DNA from: Pseudomonas iranensis | GTDB taxonomy: Bacteria > Pseudomonadota > Gammaproteobacteria > Pseudomonadales > Pseudomonadaceae | Assembly (NCBI RefSeq): GCF_014268585.2 | Contig: NZ_CP077092.1 | Location: 2,666,001-2,730,000, forward strand | Direction of reading: 5' to 3' | DNA: 64,000 nucleotides | Shown here: piece after piece, positions 35,629 to 43,840 of the stretch | How the letters are laid out: every line of letters starts with the position of its first letter | Position numbering within the stretch: the first letter of the stretch is position 1 | Made by a program: the position numbers and the translations under genes | The notes under the pieces: generated by a model | Told to the model about the DNA's origin: nothing | Seen by the model: the letters and a program-made list of their open reading frames with translations, nothing else | The model's database searches: none

Positions 35629-36569
35629 CTTCCCACTCGCGCCGAAATCCACTTGCGGCTGTAAGCCAGCACATGGTCAGCAGTGGCGGCGGGGAAGTGG
35701 ATGAAGCCATGCGGACATTCCGGCAGCACGTACATCTCCACCGGCGCCGCGTGTTGCCAGCGTTCAGCGATGAGCCGCGTGTCATCCAGCAGCGGATCGA
35801 GGTCGCCGGCAAACAGCAGCGCTGGCGGCAGCCCGCTGAAATCGCCATACAGCGGTGACAACGGTGGCTGGCGTCGTTGTTCGTCGCTGATGTCCGGCGT
35901 GAGCAGGCGCAACGCTTCGACCATGCCGGGGCCGTCGAGCACCAGAGTATCGGCGGGTGCGGTGCGCACGCTGGGTGTGCCGGTCAGGTCGTAGACGCCG
36001 TAATACAGCAGCGCGCCGCAGATCCGTTGCAGCAGTTCGGGCGAAGATTTGAGGGCGAGCAGGGTGGCCGCCGCCAGATGACCGCCGGCGGATTCACCAA
36101 CGACCACTGCGGGCAGCCCGGCAAATTCGCCATCGTTCAAGATGCCGCGAGTGGCACGCAGGCAGTCTTCCAGCAAGCCCTCGATCGGCGTCGAAACGGC
36201 CAGCCGATAATCAACCGACACCACCGCCACGTCGCAGGTGTTGACGATGGCGATGTTGAAGTTGTCGTTCATCTGCGCATTGCCGATCACCCAGCCGCCA
36301 CCATGGAAATCCAGCACCACGCCTTTGGCTTTGCCCTTGGGTCGGATGATGCGCACGGGCACCGTGTCGATGATCTTCCGTTCGGCGCTCAGCCCATGCT
36401 GGCGCAGCTTGCCGTCGCCGCCGAGCTGACCCGCCCGCAGCAACGCCTGAATCAGCCGTGGAGTGAGTCGATTACGGATCTTGAAGCGCGGCAGCCAGGC
36501 GAGTTTTTTGTTGAAGGCGCGAACCTGCGCCAGTTCGCGCTCGCCTTGTGGCCACGGAAAATCGCTCAC
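35586..36569 (-). CDS. Alpha/beta hydrolase, hormone-sensitive-lipase type esterase
   Basis: The 327-residue enzyme starts at the GTG at 36569, which overlaps the tspO stop by four bases (GTGA). It has the oxyanion motif LDFHGGGWVIGNAQ, nucleophile elbow VVVGESAGGHLAAA, the Asp in FAGDLDPLLDD and the His in ECPHGFIHF. Those four together define the HSL/family IV esterases. An upstream in-frame extension is only the other strand of tspO and was rejected. The C-terminal tail (GSYSAKSAEISPALS) runs 43 bases into the convergent TetR gene; the original stop may have been lost. Confidence 0.9.
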   Translation of the reverse strand: MSDFPWPQGERELAQVRAFNKKLAWLPRFKIRNRLTPRLIQALLRAGQLGGDGKLRQHGLSAERKIIDTVPVRIIRPKGKAKGVVLDFHGGGWVIGNAQMNDNFNIAIVNTCDVAVVSVDYRLAVSTPIEGLLEDCLRATRGILNDGEFAGLPAVVVGESAGGHLAAATLLALKSSPELLQRICGALLYYGVYDLTGTPSVRTAPADTLVLDGPGMVEALRLLTPDISDEQRRQPPLSPLYGDFSGLPPALLFAGDLDPLLDDTRLIAERWQHAAPVEMYVLPECPHGFIHFPAATADHVLAYSRKWISARVGSYSAKSAEISPALS

Positions 36570-37009
36570 AGACGATTCTTCATCAGGATCGAGCAGTTCA
36601 GCGCCGCCGCAACGCACAGCCACGCCAGGTACGGGAACAGAATCAGCCCGGTGACCACGTCCAGTTGCAGGGCGAGCACGACCATCACGGCGACCACCAC
36701 CCACAGCACCGCCAGAATCACCAGCGCCGCCAGCACCTGATGCGCGCCGAAGAACACCGGCGTCCACAGCGTGTTCAGGGCGATTTGCGCAGCCCACAAG
36801 GCCAGCACCGTTTGGCTGCCGGGGATCAGGCTCAAGCGATAACCGGCCCAGGCCAGCAGCAGGTAGATGATCGTCCACGCTACGGGAAAGGCCCAGTTGG
36901 GCGGGGTGAAAGAGGGTTTGGTCAGCGATTCGTACCACGGGCCGGGTTTGAACATCACACCAGTGGTTGCGGCCGCCGCGCAGGCGAGAAGGAAGATGAA
37001 AAAAGTCAT
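36566..37009 (-). CDS. TspO/MBR-family membrane protein
   Basis: The 147-residue protein has five hydrophobic helices and the family motif KPGPWYESLTKPSFTPPNWAFPVAWTIIYLLLAWAGYRL. The later block ALWAAQIALNTLWTPVFFGAHQ is also TspO-like. TspO proteins bind porphyrins and related tetrapyrroles and are tied to stress responses. It is coupled to the downstream esterase gene by a 4-base overlap, although no metabolic link is obvious. Confidence 0.94.
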   Translation of the reverse strand: MTFFIFLLACAAAATTGVMFKPGPWYESLTKPSFTPPNWAFPVAWTIIYLLLAWAGYRLSLIPGSQTVLALWAAQIALNTLWTPVFFGAHQVLAALVILAVLWVVVAVMVVLALQLDVVTGLILFPYLAWLCVAAALNCSILMKNRL

Positions 37010-37172
37010 TGCCAGTCCTTAGCTGTGATCAGCTGTTATGGAGAGTTAAGAAGAGGACGCTTCGCTGCGCAAAAAGTTTGTTTGCAAACGCAAAATGGCA
37101 GTCAGGTTGAACTAAAAGCTGACCGTCGCGTCAGGATAAACACTGCCTTTTCCCACCGACGCGGACGACATC

Positions 37173-37409
37173 ATGTACACCTATCACATCGAATACCGTT
37201 TCAACGGCGAGCCTCGTACTTATCTGCTCGAACTCAAGGAAGCGCAACTGGCCGAGCACGACGCGGCGATGCATCTGCTGGAACTGCATCTGGGCGATGC
37301 GGAAAACAGCCTGGTCATGCCCACGGCGGATTCGACGCCAGAACAGATTTTCGAGCAGGCCGAGCGGGTAGGGATTACACATATCCGGGTGGTCAGCCGG
37401 ACCAATTGA
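37173..37409 (+). CDS. Small uncharacterised protein, paralogue of the one at 4805-5062
   Basis: The 78-residue protein is MYTYHIEYRFNGEPRTYLLELKEAQLAEHDAAMHLLELHL then AERVGITHIRVVS. The same plan occurs in the DUF6555-like protein at 4805 (Y.IKYRLHGVPKSFIIR..., AERFGVTDVQW). It is acidic, soluble, with no signal peptide. The ribosome-binding site is weak. It is followed by a convergent CorA-like gene. Function unknown. Confidence 0.78.
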   Translation: MYTYHIEYRFNGEPRTYLLELKEAQLAEHDAAMHLLELHLGDAENSLVMPTADSTPEQIFEQAERVGITHIRVVSRTN

Positions 37410-37451
37410 CCTTCGAATGCGGCGCAGGCGTTAGCAGAATGTGCTCTGGAT

Positions 37452-38363
37452 TCAGGCCATGCGCCGCAATACCAGCACCATCCCCGCGCCCACGAGGCCC
37501 ATGCAGGCGATCAGCACGGGAAAGGACATCCACCACGGAACGCCGGACGTCATCATGCTGAACTCCGACATGCCACCGATGCCGGCGATCAGGTTCAAGG
37601 GAAGGAATACGACGTTGATCAGCGTCAGCTTGCGCAGCGCCCGGTTCATGCTGTTGTTGGCAAGGTTGCCGTGGGATTCGATGAGGTTGGCGAACACCTT
37701 GGCGTGAATTCTGGCCTGCTGGAAGCTTTGTTCGTTTTCCACGATCAGATCGTTCAGCGCAGCCAGCTGACCGTCGCTGAAGCCCTGACGCTGACCGTGG
37801 TTGCGCAGCAGCGTCAGCACCGCTCCGTTACTTTGAATCGCATTGACGTAGTACACGAGGCTTTCGCTCAGGTTGTACATCTGCGCCAATTGCTGATTGT
37901 CCATCGCCCGGGTGAATTGCTGTTGGATCTCCCGAGCGATCTGTTTGACCACGCGCAAATGCCCGAGATAGTGGTGAACGCTTTCAGCGAGCAACGCCAT
38001 CAGCACGTCCAGCGGCCCGGTCATTTGCGCATCGTGCTCCAACCCCGAAAGCAGCGAGTTGCTCGCGCAAATAACCACCAGGCGTTTTTCGCTCAGCACC
38101 ACTCCGAAGGACGAAACGTTGAATGCGCGCCCGTCGAAGCTTTCCGGGCGCTTCCAGATCATAAACAGGTGATCAGGCTTGACCTCGATGCGGGCCACTT
38201 CGTCAGGGTCCAGCGACGACTCTATCGCTTGTGCGCCAATGCCCAGGCGTCTGTGCAAATTCAGTTGCTCGGCTGCGTCCGGGGCGACACACAGCCAGAC
38301 AGTCGCCTGTTCTCCAGATGTCCTGTGCAGGGCGCCGCAATCAATGCCATAGCCTTCAATCAT
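37452..38363 (-). CDS. CorA/ZntB-like divalent-cation transporter with altered GMN motif
   Basis: The 303-residue protein has a large soluble N-domain and two C-terminal membrane helices (LTLINVVFLPLNLIAGIGGMSEFSM and FPVLIACMGLVGAGMVLVLRRMA). This is the CorA/ZntB plan. The signature Gly-Met-Asn at the pore mouth is Gly-Met-Ser here. The cytoplasmic stalk helix is NQQLAQMYNLSESLVYYVNAIQSNGAVLTLL. The gene starts three bases after the stop of the RimK-like ligase gene, so they form an operon. The ion it carries, if any, cannot be told from the sequence. Confidence 0.85.
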   Translation of the reverse strand: MIEGYGIDCGALHRTSGEQATVWLCVAPDAAEQLNLHRRLGIGAQAIESSLDPDEVARIEVKPDHLFMIWKRPESFDGRAFNVSSFGVVLSEKRLVVICASNSLLSGLEHDAQMTGPLDVLMALLAESVHHYLGHLRVVKQIAREIQQQFTRAMDNQQLAQMYNLSESLVYYVNAIQSNGAVLTLLRNHGQRQGFSDGQLAALNDLIVENEQSFQQARIHAKVFANLIESHGNLANNSMNRALRKLTLINVVFLPLNLIAGIGGMSEFSMMTSGVPWWMSFPVLIACMGLVGAGMVLVLRRMA

Positions 38364-38366
38364 TGC

Positions 38367-39947
38367 TCACCACGCTTGGCCACGGTGTTTGAGCTCGAGC
38401 CTTTGCGTGAACGCTTGCAGCACGCGCCGATAAAGTTCGTCGCCCAGCACCGCGTCTTCGATTCCCGCATCGAGGTTGGGGTTGTCGTTCACTTCGATGA
38501 CCAAAACCCGATCGCCCGCCTGTTTGAGGTCGACGCCGTAGAGGCCGTCGCCAATCAGCCGGGCAGTCTGTACGGCGAGCTGCACGACTGCGGGCGGGGC
38601 TTGCTCGATGGGCACCGCCTCGCACATCCCGTTGATCTCGCCGGGCAGCGCCTTGTGGTTGTAAATCTGCCAATGCCCCTTGGACATGAAGTATCGGCAG
38701 GCATACAGCGCTTCGCCATTGAGCACCCCGACGCGCCAATCGTATTCGGTGTAGCAATACTCCTGCGCCAGCAGCAGCACCGAGTGCTCGAATAACTCCT
38801 GCGCAGCAGTGGCCAGCGCTTGCGCATCGGCGACCTTGATCACACCGCGCGAAAAGCAGCCATCGGGGATTTTCAGCACCAGGGGGAAACCGAGGCGACG
38901 CCCTGCGTTTTCGAGCTCCTGCGGACGATCCTTGTAGAGGATTTCCGTTACCGGCATGCCCAGCCCGCGACGCTTGAGCAGGTCGGCCAGATAGACCTTG
39001 TTGGTGCAGCGCAGGATCGACGACGGATCGTCAATCACCACAAGGCCTTCGCTTTCGGCCTTCTTGGCGAATCGATAGGTGTGATCATCCACTCGCGTTG
39101 TTTCGCGAATGAACAGCGCGTCGAATTCAGCAAGACGCGCGTAGTCTTTTTTCTCGATCAACTCGACATCGATACCCAGCTGTTCGCCCGCGGCGATGAA
39201 ACGCTGCAATGCCTCGGGGTTAGAAGGCGGCAGGGCTTCGTCAGGATCATGGAGGATGGCCAGGTCGTAGCGGGCCACGCGTTTGGAAGCGGGCTGACGC
39301 CACGTTCTGCGATTGAACGCATCCAGTGCGTCAGCGAAGACATGCTGCTGTTCGTCGCGAAGCTTGTGCAGTGCACCGGCCTTGATGCCTGCGATCTGCC
39401 AGCTCTCACCACGGCGGAATTCCACCAGCAGGATAGGGCAGGGGAACGCCTCGAACAGTTGACGGCCGATCTCTTGCAGCGGCTCGATCGAGGCCTTGCC
39501 AAAGTACAACGACAGCGTGAAGGCCTCGGTTTCGCCGTACGGGTGGTTGGCCAGCGCCCGCTCCAGCGTGCGTTGCAGATCATTCAGCCCGACCCCGTAT
39601 AGCGCTTTGCGCGCCAGCTCGCTGACGGTGCGCACCGAGGGAAAAACCTTGTGCCCACGCGCCTCGGCGAGCAATGAGCAGTAATAGCCCTGACCGAGGT
39701 ATTTGTAATTGCGGCAGAGGTTGATGACCTGGGTGCGATGAGGAAAATCATCGCTGTGTTCAAGGTAATCCTGAGCCAGCATCAGGCTCTCGCTAGGCAA
39801 GTAATCAGCCCAGTCATCCTTGCGTTCGACCAGTATGAGCAATCGACTTCCCGAGGGTTTGAGACTGGGAGGTTCCTCGCTGAGGGAGATTGTCGAATGC
39901 TCGGTTTTGTCTAATACTTCGTTCACGTTGGCTTGCACCGCTGACAT
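38367..39947 (-). CDS. RimK-like ATP-grasp ligase with N-terminal RLAN domain
   Basis: The 526-residue protein has an N-terminal part (~36-190) that begins LLILVERKDDWADYLPSESLMLAQDYLEHSDDFPHRTQVINLCRNYKYLGQGYYCSLLAEARGHKVFPSVRTVSEL. This is the domain that precedes RimK-like ATP-grasp modules in some bacteria. The ATP-grasp part (~280-510) has VVIDDPSSILRCTNKVYLADLLKRRGLGMPVTEIL, the lysine/substrate block FPLVLKIPDGCFSRGVIKV and the metal-binding end VDLKQAGDRVLVIEVNDNPNLDAG. RimK proteins add amino acids, usually glutamate, to a peptide tail. The target here is unknown. Divergent to a GNAT/C39 protease gene. Confidence 0.88.
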   Translation of the reverse strand: MSAVQANVNEVLDKTEHSTISLSEEPPSLKPSGSRLLILVERKDDWADYLPSESLMLAQDYLEHSDDFPHRTQVINLCRNYKYLGQGYYCSLLAEARGHKVFPSVRTVSELARKALYGVGLNDLQRTLERALANHPYGETEAFTLSLYFGKASIEPLQEIGRQLFEAFPCPILLVEFRRGESWQIAGIKAGALHKLRDEQQHVFADALDAFNRRTWRQPASKRVARYDLAILHDPDEALPPSNPEALQRFIAAGEQLGIDVELIEKKDYARLAEFDALFIRETTRVDDHTYRFAKKAESEGLVVIDDPSSILRCTNKVYLADLLKRRGLGMPVTEILYKDRPQELENAGRRLGFPLVLKIPDGCFSRGVIKVADAQALATAAQELFEHSVLLLAQEYCYTEYDWRVGVLNGEALYACRYFMSKGHWQIYNHKALPGEINGMCEAVPIEQAPPAVVQLAVQTARLIGDGLYGVDLKQAGDRVLVIEVNDNPNLDAGIEDAVLGDELYRRVLQAFTQRLELKHRGQAW

Positions 39948-40041
39948 GAGTAATGAATCCCTGTTGAAGAAGACGCCGCTTCAATAAATCACGGGCCTTT
40001 CGGTCTGTCCCGGTTCGTTACTCAAACTTTACGGTGCGGTC

Positions 40042-41136
40042 ATGTCTTTTGATTTTCGCTTTGCATCCATGGACGATATCGACGATCTGGTCGAATTGGA
40101 GCGGGTGTGTTTTACCCTCGACCGGTTGAATCAGCGCAACTTCAGCTGGATGCTCAGTCGAGCGAATGCCGCGTTGATTGTTGTCACCTCGGGCGCAACT
40201 CTTTGCGGTTACGCGCTGGTGCTTTTTCACCGAGGCACCTCTCTTGGACGCCTGTATTCGATTGCCGTCAGCCCTGCGTGGCGCGGACATGAGCTTGGCC
40301 AGCGTCTGCTGGAACAGGCCCAGGCCTGCGCATTGGCGCGCAACTGCGCATGGCTGCGGTTGGAGGTGCGCGCTGACAACAGCGCTGCCATTCGCCTCTA
40401 CGAAGCCAACGGCTATCAGCGCTTTGCCAGTGTCGAGGACTACTACGAGGACCACTGCGAGGCGTTGCGCTACGAGAAACGCATCCTGCGCGAAACACCA
40501 GCGCCCGCGCGCCAAGTGCCTTACTACCAGCAAACCACCGAGTTCACCTGCGGCGCCGCGTGCTTGCTGATGGCCATGTCTGCCATCGATTCGAGCCGCG
40601 CCATGACCCGAGCGGAGGAAATCCAGCTATGGCGCGAGGCGACCACCATTTTCATGACGGCGGGGCACGGTGGCTGTAGTCCTCAGGGTCTGGCATTGGC
40701 GGCCTGGCGGCGCGGTTTCGATGTGCGCCTTGAGGTCAGTCACGCGGGCTCGCTTTTTCTTCACGGCGTACGCAGCACGGAGAAGAAGTCGATCATGAAA
40801 CTGGTCGAGGACGGCTTTGCCCAAGACCTGGCGGCCACGCAAGTCGAGCAGGTGCTGGGTGAGTATCTGCAGATCGGCGCTGCGTTGGCGGCCGGATACA
40901 AACCGCTGGTGCTGATCAGCAGCTACCGATTCACCCGCTTGAAAGCGCCGCATTGGGTCATCATCACGGGGTGTGACGAGGACTTCGTCTACTTGCACGA
41001 TCCTGATGTCGACCACAGCAAACTCAAGCGCGGGCTGGACTGCCAGCACTTGCCAGTCAGTCACCAGGAATTTCTGCGCATGACGGTGTTTGGCGTCCAG
41101 CGGGTTCGCGCTGCCGTGATGCTGCGCTCCCGTTGA
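40042..41136 (+). CDS. GNAT acetyltransferase fused to a C39-type cysteine peptidase
   Basis: The 364-residue two-domain protein has residues ~1-150 as a GNAT fold (FRFASMDDIDDLVELERVCF, LGRLYSIAVSPAWRGHELGQRLLEQAQA, LEVRADNSAAIRLYEANGYQR). Residues ~158-364 resemble C39 bacteriocin-processing peptidases: YYQQTTEFTCGAACLLMAMSAI supplies the oxyanion Gln and nucleophile Cys170, and PHWVIITGCDEDFVYLHDPD supplies His304 and the Asp. All catalytic residues are present. No ABC transporter is fused, unlike bacteriocin exporters. Its divergence from the RimK-like gene matches a recurrent bacterial pair proposed to modify or process a peptide. Confidence 0.88.
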   Translation: MSFDFRFASMDDIDDLVELERVCFTLDRLNQRNFSWMLSRANAALIVVTSGATLCGYALVLFHRGTSLGRLYSIAVSPAWRGHELGQRLLEQAQACALARNCAWLRLEVRADNSAAIRLYEANGYQRFASVEDYYEDHCEALRYEKRILRETPAPARQVPYYQQTTEFTCGAACLLMAMSAIDSSRAMTRAEEIQLWREATTIFMTAGHGGCSPQGLALAAWRRGFDVRLEVSHAGSLFLHGVRSTEKKSIMKLVEDGFAQDLAATQVEQVLGEYLQIGAALAAGYKPLVLISSYRFTRLKAPHWVIITGCDEDFVYLHDPDVDHSKLKRGLDCQHLPVSHQEFLRMTVFGVQRVRAAVMLRSR

Positions 41137-41146
41137 GGAACGGTGG

Positions 41147-42718
41147 CTAGGCGCCGAGCACTTCCTCGCCGATACAGTAGCGATCCCTGCCTTTCTGCTT
41201 CGCGGCATAAAGCAGTTTGTCAGCCGACTCGATAAGGGTGGCGGGGCTCACTTCTTGTTCGGCCGGTTTGCCAACCGCAATACCTGCGCTGGCGGTGACG
41301 TGACCCAGCGGATGGGCTTTGTGCTCCATCCGCAAGGATCGAATGGCCTCAAGAATTTCCTGCGCCACAAGCGCCGCCCCGCGAATATCGGTGTTGGGCA
41401 GCAGCACGGAAAACTCCTCGCCGCCATAGCGCACGGCCAGATCACCCGGCCGTTTTACTGCTTGCGCAATCGCCTGTCCGACAGCGCTCAGGCAATCGTC
41501 ACCCGCCGCGTGCCCGTAGCTGTCGTTGTAGAGCTTGAAGTGATCGACATCGATCATGATCAGTGAGATCGACGAACCCTGGCGTCTGGCCAGGCGAATT
41601 TCGTCAACCAAGGCAGTGTCCAGTCGCCGACGGTTGGCCAACCCGGTCAGGCTGTCGGTCAACGCCATGTCCTTCATGGCCTGATGTGCCCGGCGCAGAT
41701 CCTTTTCCATCACCATCCGTTGACGCAGTTGCCTCAAGACAATCAGTCCGAAGACCGTGAACGCGGTAATCACCGACATCAGCACGAAACCGGTTTTGAT
41801 CAGGTCCCAGCGCCACGGCGCAATGATCGATTCGCGGGAAAGGCCGGTTTCGACCACCAGCGGATAGGTGCTCAAAGCTCTGTAACCGTAAAGACGCTGG
41901 GTGCCGTCGACGACCGCTCGGACCTCGGCGACCCCTTGACTGGAAAAGGGCAGGTAGTTTTTGAACACCTCACTGTCGGCGAGGCTCTGACCGATTACCG
42001 AAGCGATGAAGGGACGCCGCACGAGAATGGTGCCGTTGCGCAGCGCCAGCACCAGTGCACCCTTGTCGTCGATCTTGAAATCGCCGTAATAGTCGACGAA
42101 ATAACTGACCTTGATCGTCCCCAGCAGCACGCCGGCGAAGGAGCCGTCCGGGTTATTCAAGCGGCGGGAAATCGGGATGATCAGGTCGTCGGTGGATTTG
42201 CTCTTGACGACATCACCGATACGCACGTTTCGATCGGTGTTGGCGCGGTGATACTGGAAGTAGTCGCGGTCAGCGTTGTTCGCCGGGTCCGGGATCATTT
42301 CCTTGTCGGTGACGATCCATTTGCCGTCCGGGCCGTAGATAAACAGTCCATGCAACTGCGGCATCAACTTGGCCTGCTGCACCAGCAAGTTGTGGATGCG
42401 CGGCACGTCGATGTTTTGCAGGCCATCACCTTCGACGCGCTCGCCCAGTGCGGCGGTCAACACATCGACCTGGCGGATGGCGTCTTCGGCATGTTGCGCG
42501 GTTGCCCGCGCGAGGTTGGTGACCGAATCACGCGCCGACGAGAAGGCTGCATGATAGTCACGCCAGGTTCGCCATCCCTCCACGCCGAGAAACGCCAGAA
42601 TGACCGTCAGCATGAAGATGACTGTCAGGCGGAAAGCGGCGATCTCGCTGGCAGCTTTGATGGGAGCGGTTTGTGCGGCGTCATGCCCCCGGCTTTTGGG
42701 CATCTTACGACCGAGCAT
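41147..42718 (-). CDS. Membrane-bound diguanylate cyclase with periplasmic Cache sensor
   Basis: The protein has about 523 residues from the ATG at 42718 (AAGGA eight bases upstream); earlier ATGs at 42748 and 42766 are alternatives. One membrane helix (~26-45) precedes a periplasmic PDC/Cache domain (HGLFIYGPDGKWIVTDKEMIPDPANNADRDYFQYHRANTDRNVRIGDVVKSKSTDDLIIPISRRL). A second helix follows (WDLIKTGFVLMSVITAFTVFGLIVL), then a GGDEF domain with active site GGEEF at 432-436. An inhibitory RxxD site (RPGD, 423-426) lies five residues before it. All residues for cyclic-di-GMP synthesis are present, with product feedback. The Cache domain probably senses a small ligand. Confidence 0.93.
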   Translation of the reverse strand: MLGRKMPKSRGHDAAQTAPIKAASEIAAFRLTVIFMLTVILAFLGVEGWRTWRDYHAAFSSARDSVTNLARATAQHAEDAIRQVDVLTAALGERVEGDGLQNIDVPRIHNLLVQQAKLMPQLHGLFIYGPDGKWIVTDKEMIPDPANNADRDYFQYHRANTDRNVRIGDVVKSKSTDDLIIPISRRLNNPDGSFAGVLLGTIKVSYFVDYYGDFKIDDKGALVLALRNGTILVRRPFIASVIGQSLADSEVFKNYLPFSSQGVAEVRAVVDGTQRLYGYRALSTYPLVVETGLSRESIIAPWRWDLIKTGFVLMSVITAFTVFGLIVLRQLRQRMVMEKDLRRAHQAMKDMALTDSLTGLANRRRLDTALVDEIRLARRQGSSISLIMIDVDHFKLYNDSYGHAAGDDCLSAVGQAIAQAVKRPGDLAVRYGGEEFSVLLPNTDIRGAALVAQEILEAIRSLRMEHKAHPLGHVTASAGIAVGKPAEQEVSPATLIESADKLLYAAKQKGRDRYCIGEEVLGA

Positions 42719-42878
42719 TTGAGGGTCCTTATGCTTGTCATCTCTCATCTCTTGAAAGATGACCATCCTTTTCCACCTGGAATTCAATTTACTGCCTTGG
42801 CCAGGCTGTCGCGATTGGATCGTTCCAAGCCGTGCCGGGTCAACATCTGTAATTGAAGCGCGCCTTGAGGTGAGACTT

Positions 42879-43310
42879 GTGAGCGAAATCATCACCGCCG
42901 GTGACTTGAACATCGACCTGCACAATGCCAACGAAACCGGCCTGTTCAAATGGCTGCTGGCGAGTTTTCTGATGGGCAAAAGGATTCAGGGCGCCATCGC
43001 CGCCAAGGCGTATCAAGTCATAGTAGAGCAGCATCACCAAGACACCCCGCAAAAGCTGGCGCAGTGTACGCACCGTCAACTGGTGTCGATGCTGGGGCAG
43101 GCGCGGTACGTGCGCTACGACGAAAGCACGGCGTCGCGATTACTCGCGCTGGCCAACAAGCTCAACAGCGAGTACGCCGGCAAGGTGAGCAACATCGTGG
43201 CGGCGAGCGCGGATCGTAAGGCGCTGGAGAAGCGCCTGTCCGAGTTCGAGGGGATAGGGCCGAAGACCGTTGAGATCTTCATGAGGGAAGCGGCTGCGGT
43301 GCTGTTTTGA
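42879..43310 (+). CDS. Small HhH-fold DNA-binding protein (endonuclease III-like)
   Basis: The 143-residue protein starts at GTG 42879, preceded by GAGGTGA. The sequence includes ASFLMGKRIQGAIAAKAYQVIVEQ and ends with a helix-hairpin-helix FEGIGPKTVEIFMREAAAVLF, as in the C-terminal half of endonuclease III-like DNA glycosylases. The 4Fe-4S cysteines of EndoIII are absent, as is an obvious catalytic Lys. Full glycosylases are over 200 residues, so this may be a minimal or non-catalytic version. Divergent from the diguanylate cyclase. Confidence 0.75.
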   Translation: MSEIITAGDLNIDLHNANETGLFKWLLASFLMGKRIQGAIAAKAYQVIVEQHHQDTPQKLAQCTHRQLVSMLGQARYVRYDESTASRLLALANKLNSEYAGKVSNIVAASADRKALEKRLSEFEGIGPKTVEIFMREAAAVLF

Positions 43311-43332
43311 ATGGCCGATAGCGAACCAAGGC

Positions 43333-43473
43333 TCACATCGTAAAGAAGGTTGCCGCCAGTTCGTTCATCAGGATCAGCGTTCCGCCGGCGAATATCGCAC
43401 AGCCCAGCAGAAACTGGAGTCCCGGGGCGACACCCAGGCTTGAGGGGAAACTCAGGTTTTTATCAATTCTCAT
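43333..43473 (-). CDS. 46-residue single-helix membrane protein
   Basis: MRIDKNLSFPSSLGVAPGL followed by one hydrophobic helix (FLLGCAIFAGGTLILMNELAATFF). The ATG at 43473 has AGGAGCG at ideal spacing. It lies 12 bases after the stop of the 100-residue gene upstream, so it is the third gene of the manganese catalase operon. No family recognised; a small membrane partner or stress peptide is possible. Confidence 0.65.
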   Translation of the reverse strand: MRIDKNLSFPSSLGVAPGLQFLLGCAIFAGGTLILMNELAATFFTM

Positions 43474-43485
43474 GTCGCGCTCCTG

Positions 43486-43788
43486 TTACCGATGAAAACT
43501 TTCAGCCACATCGATTGAACGGTTGCGCTGCGCCAATACGCGCTTGGCGGCCACAGGCATCGTGGGCAAGGCGTCGTCGACGGCTGGATGTCCGTCCGCT
43601 GGCGGAACGGCAGTCTCCTCAGCGAAATTATTCGGCAGCAGGGTGCCCAGGCCAAAAACATTCACCGCCATGCTGACTTTCAATCCTCGACAGGCCTGTT
43701 TGCAGTCCAGCTCAAAACCGGCGTACGCGTGCTCCATCAAACGTTGAAAATGTTCAGAGGTCAGTGCCGAGACTTTGCTGTTTTTCAT
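43486..43788 (-). CDS. Hypothetical protein in the manganese catalase operon
   Basis: The 100-residue soluble protein starts MKNSKVSALTSEHFQRLMEHAYAGFELDCKQACRGLKVSMAVNVFGLGTLLP at the ATG at 43788, behind AAGGTGA. It has two cysteines and no signal peptide or metal motif. It lies 52 bases downstream of the catalase gene and 12 upstream of a small membrane-protein gene. I do not recognise the family; the context suggests a role in oxidative or stationary-phase stress. Confidence 0.7.
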   Translation of the reverse strand: MKNSKVSALTSEHFQRLMEHAYAGFELDCKQACRGLKVSMAVNVFGLGTLLPNNFAEETAVPPADGHPAVDDALPTMPVAAKRVLAQRNRSIDVAESFHR

Positions 43789-43840
43789 GTTGATCACCTT
43801 GAGCAAGTGGCGACCCCGATCCGGGGCCGCCGGACGGGGT

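Noticed and set aside
36570..36938. N-terminal extension of the HSL-type esterase by ~123 codons
   Set aside because: The extension is low-complexity Arg/Gly/Ala and overlaps tspO almost entirely. The GTG at 36569 fits both the family start and the coupling to tspO.
40042..41136. Reading the C39 domain as part of a bacteriocin exporter
   Set aside because: There are no membrane segments, no ABC ATPase and no double-glycine precursor gene nearby, and the domain is fused to a GNAT fold instead.
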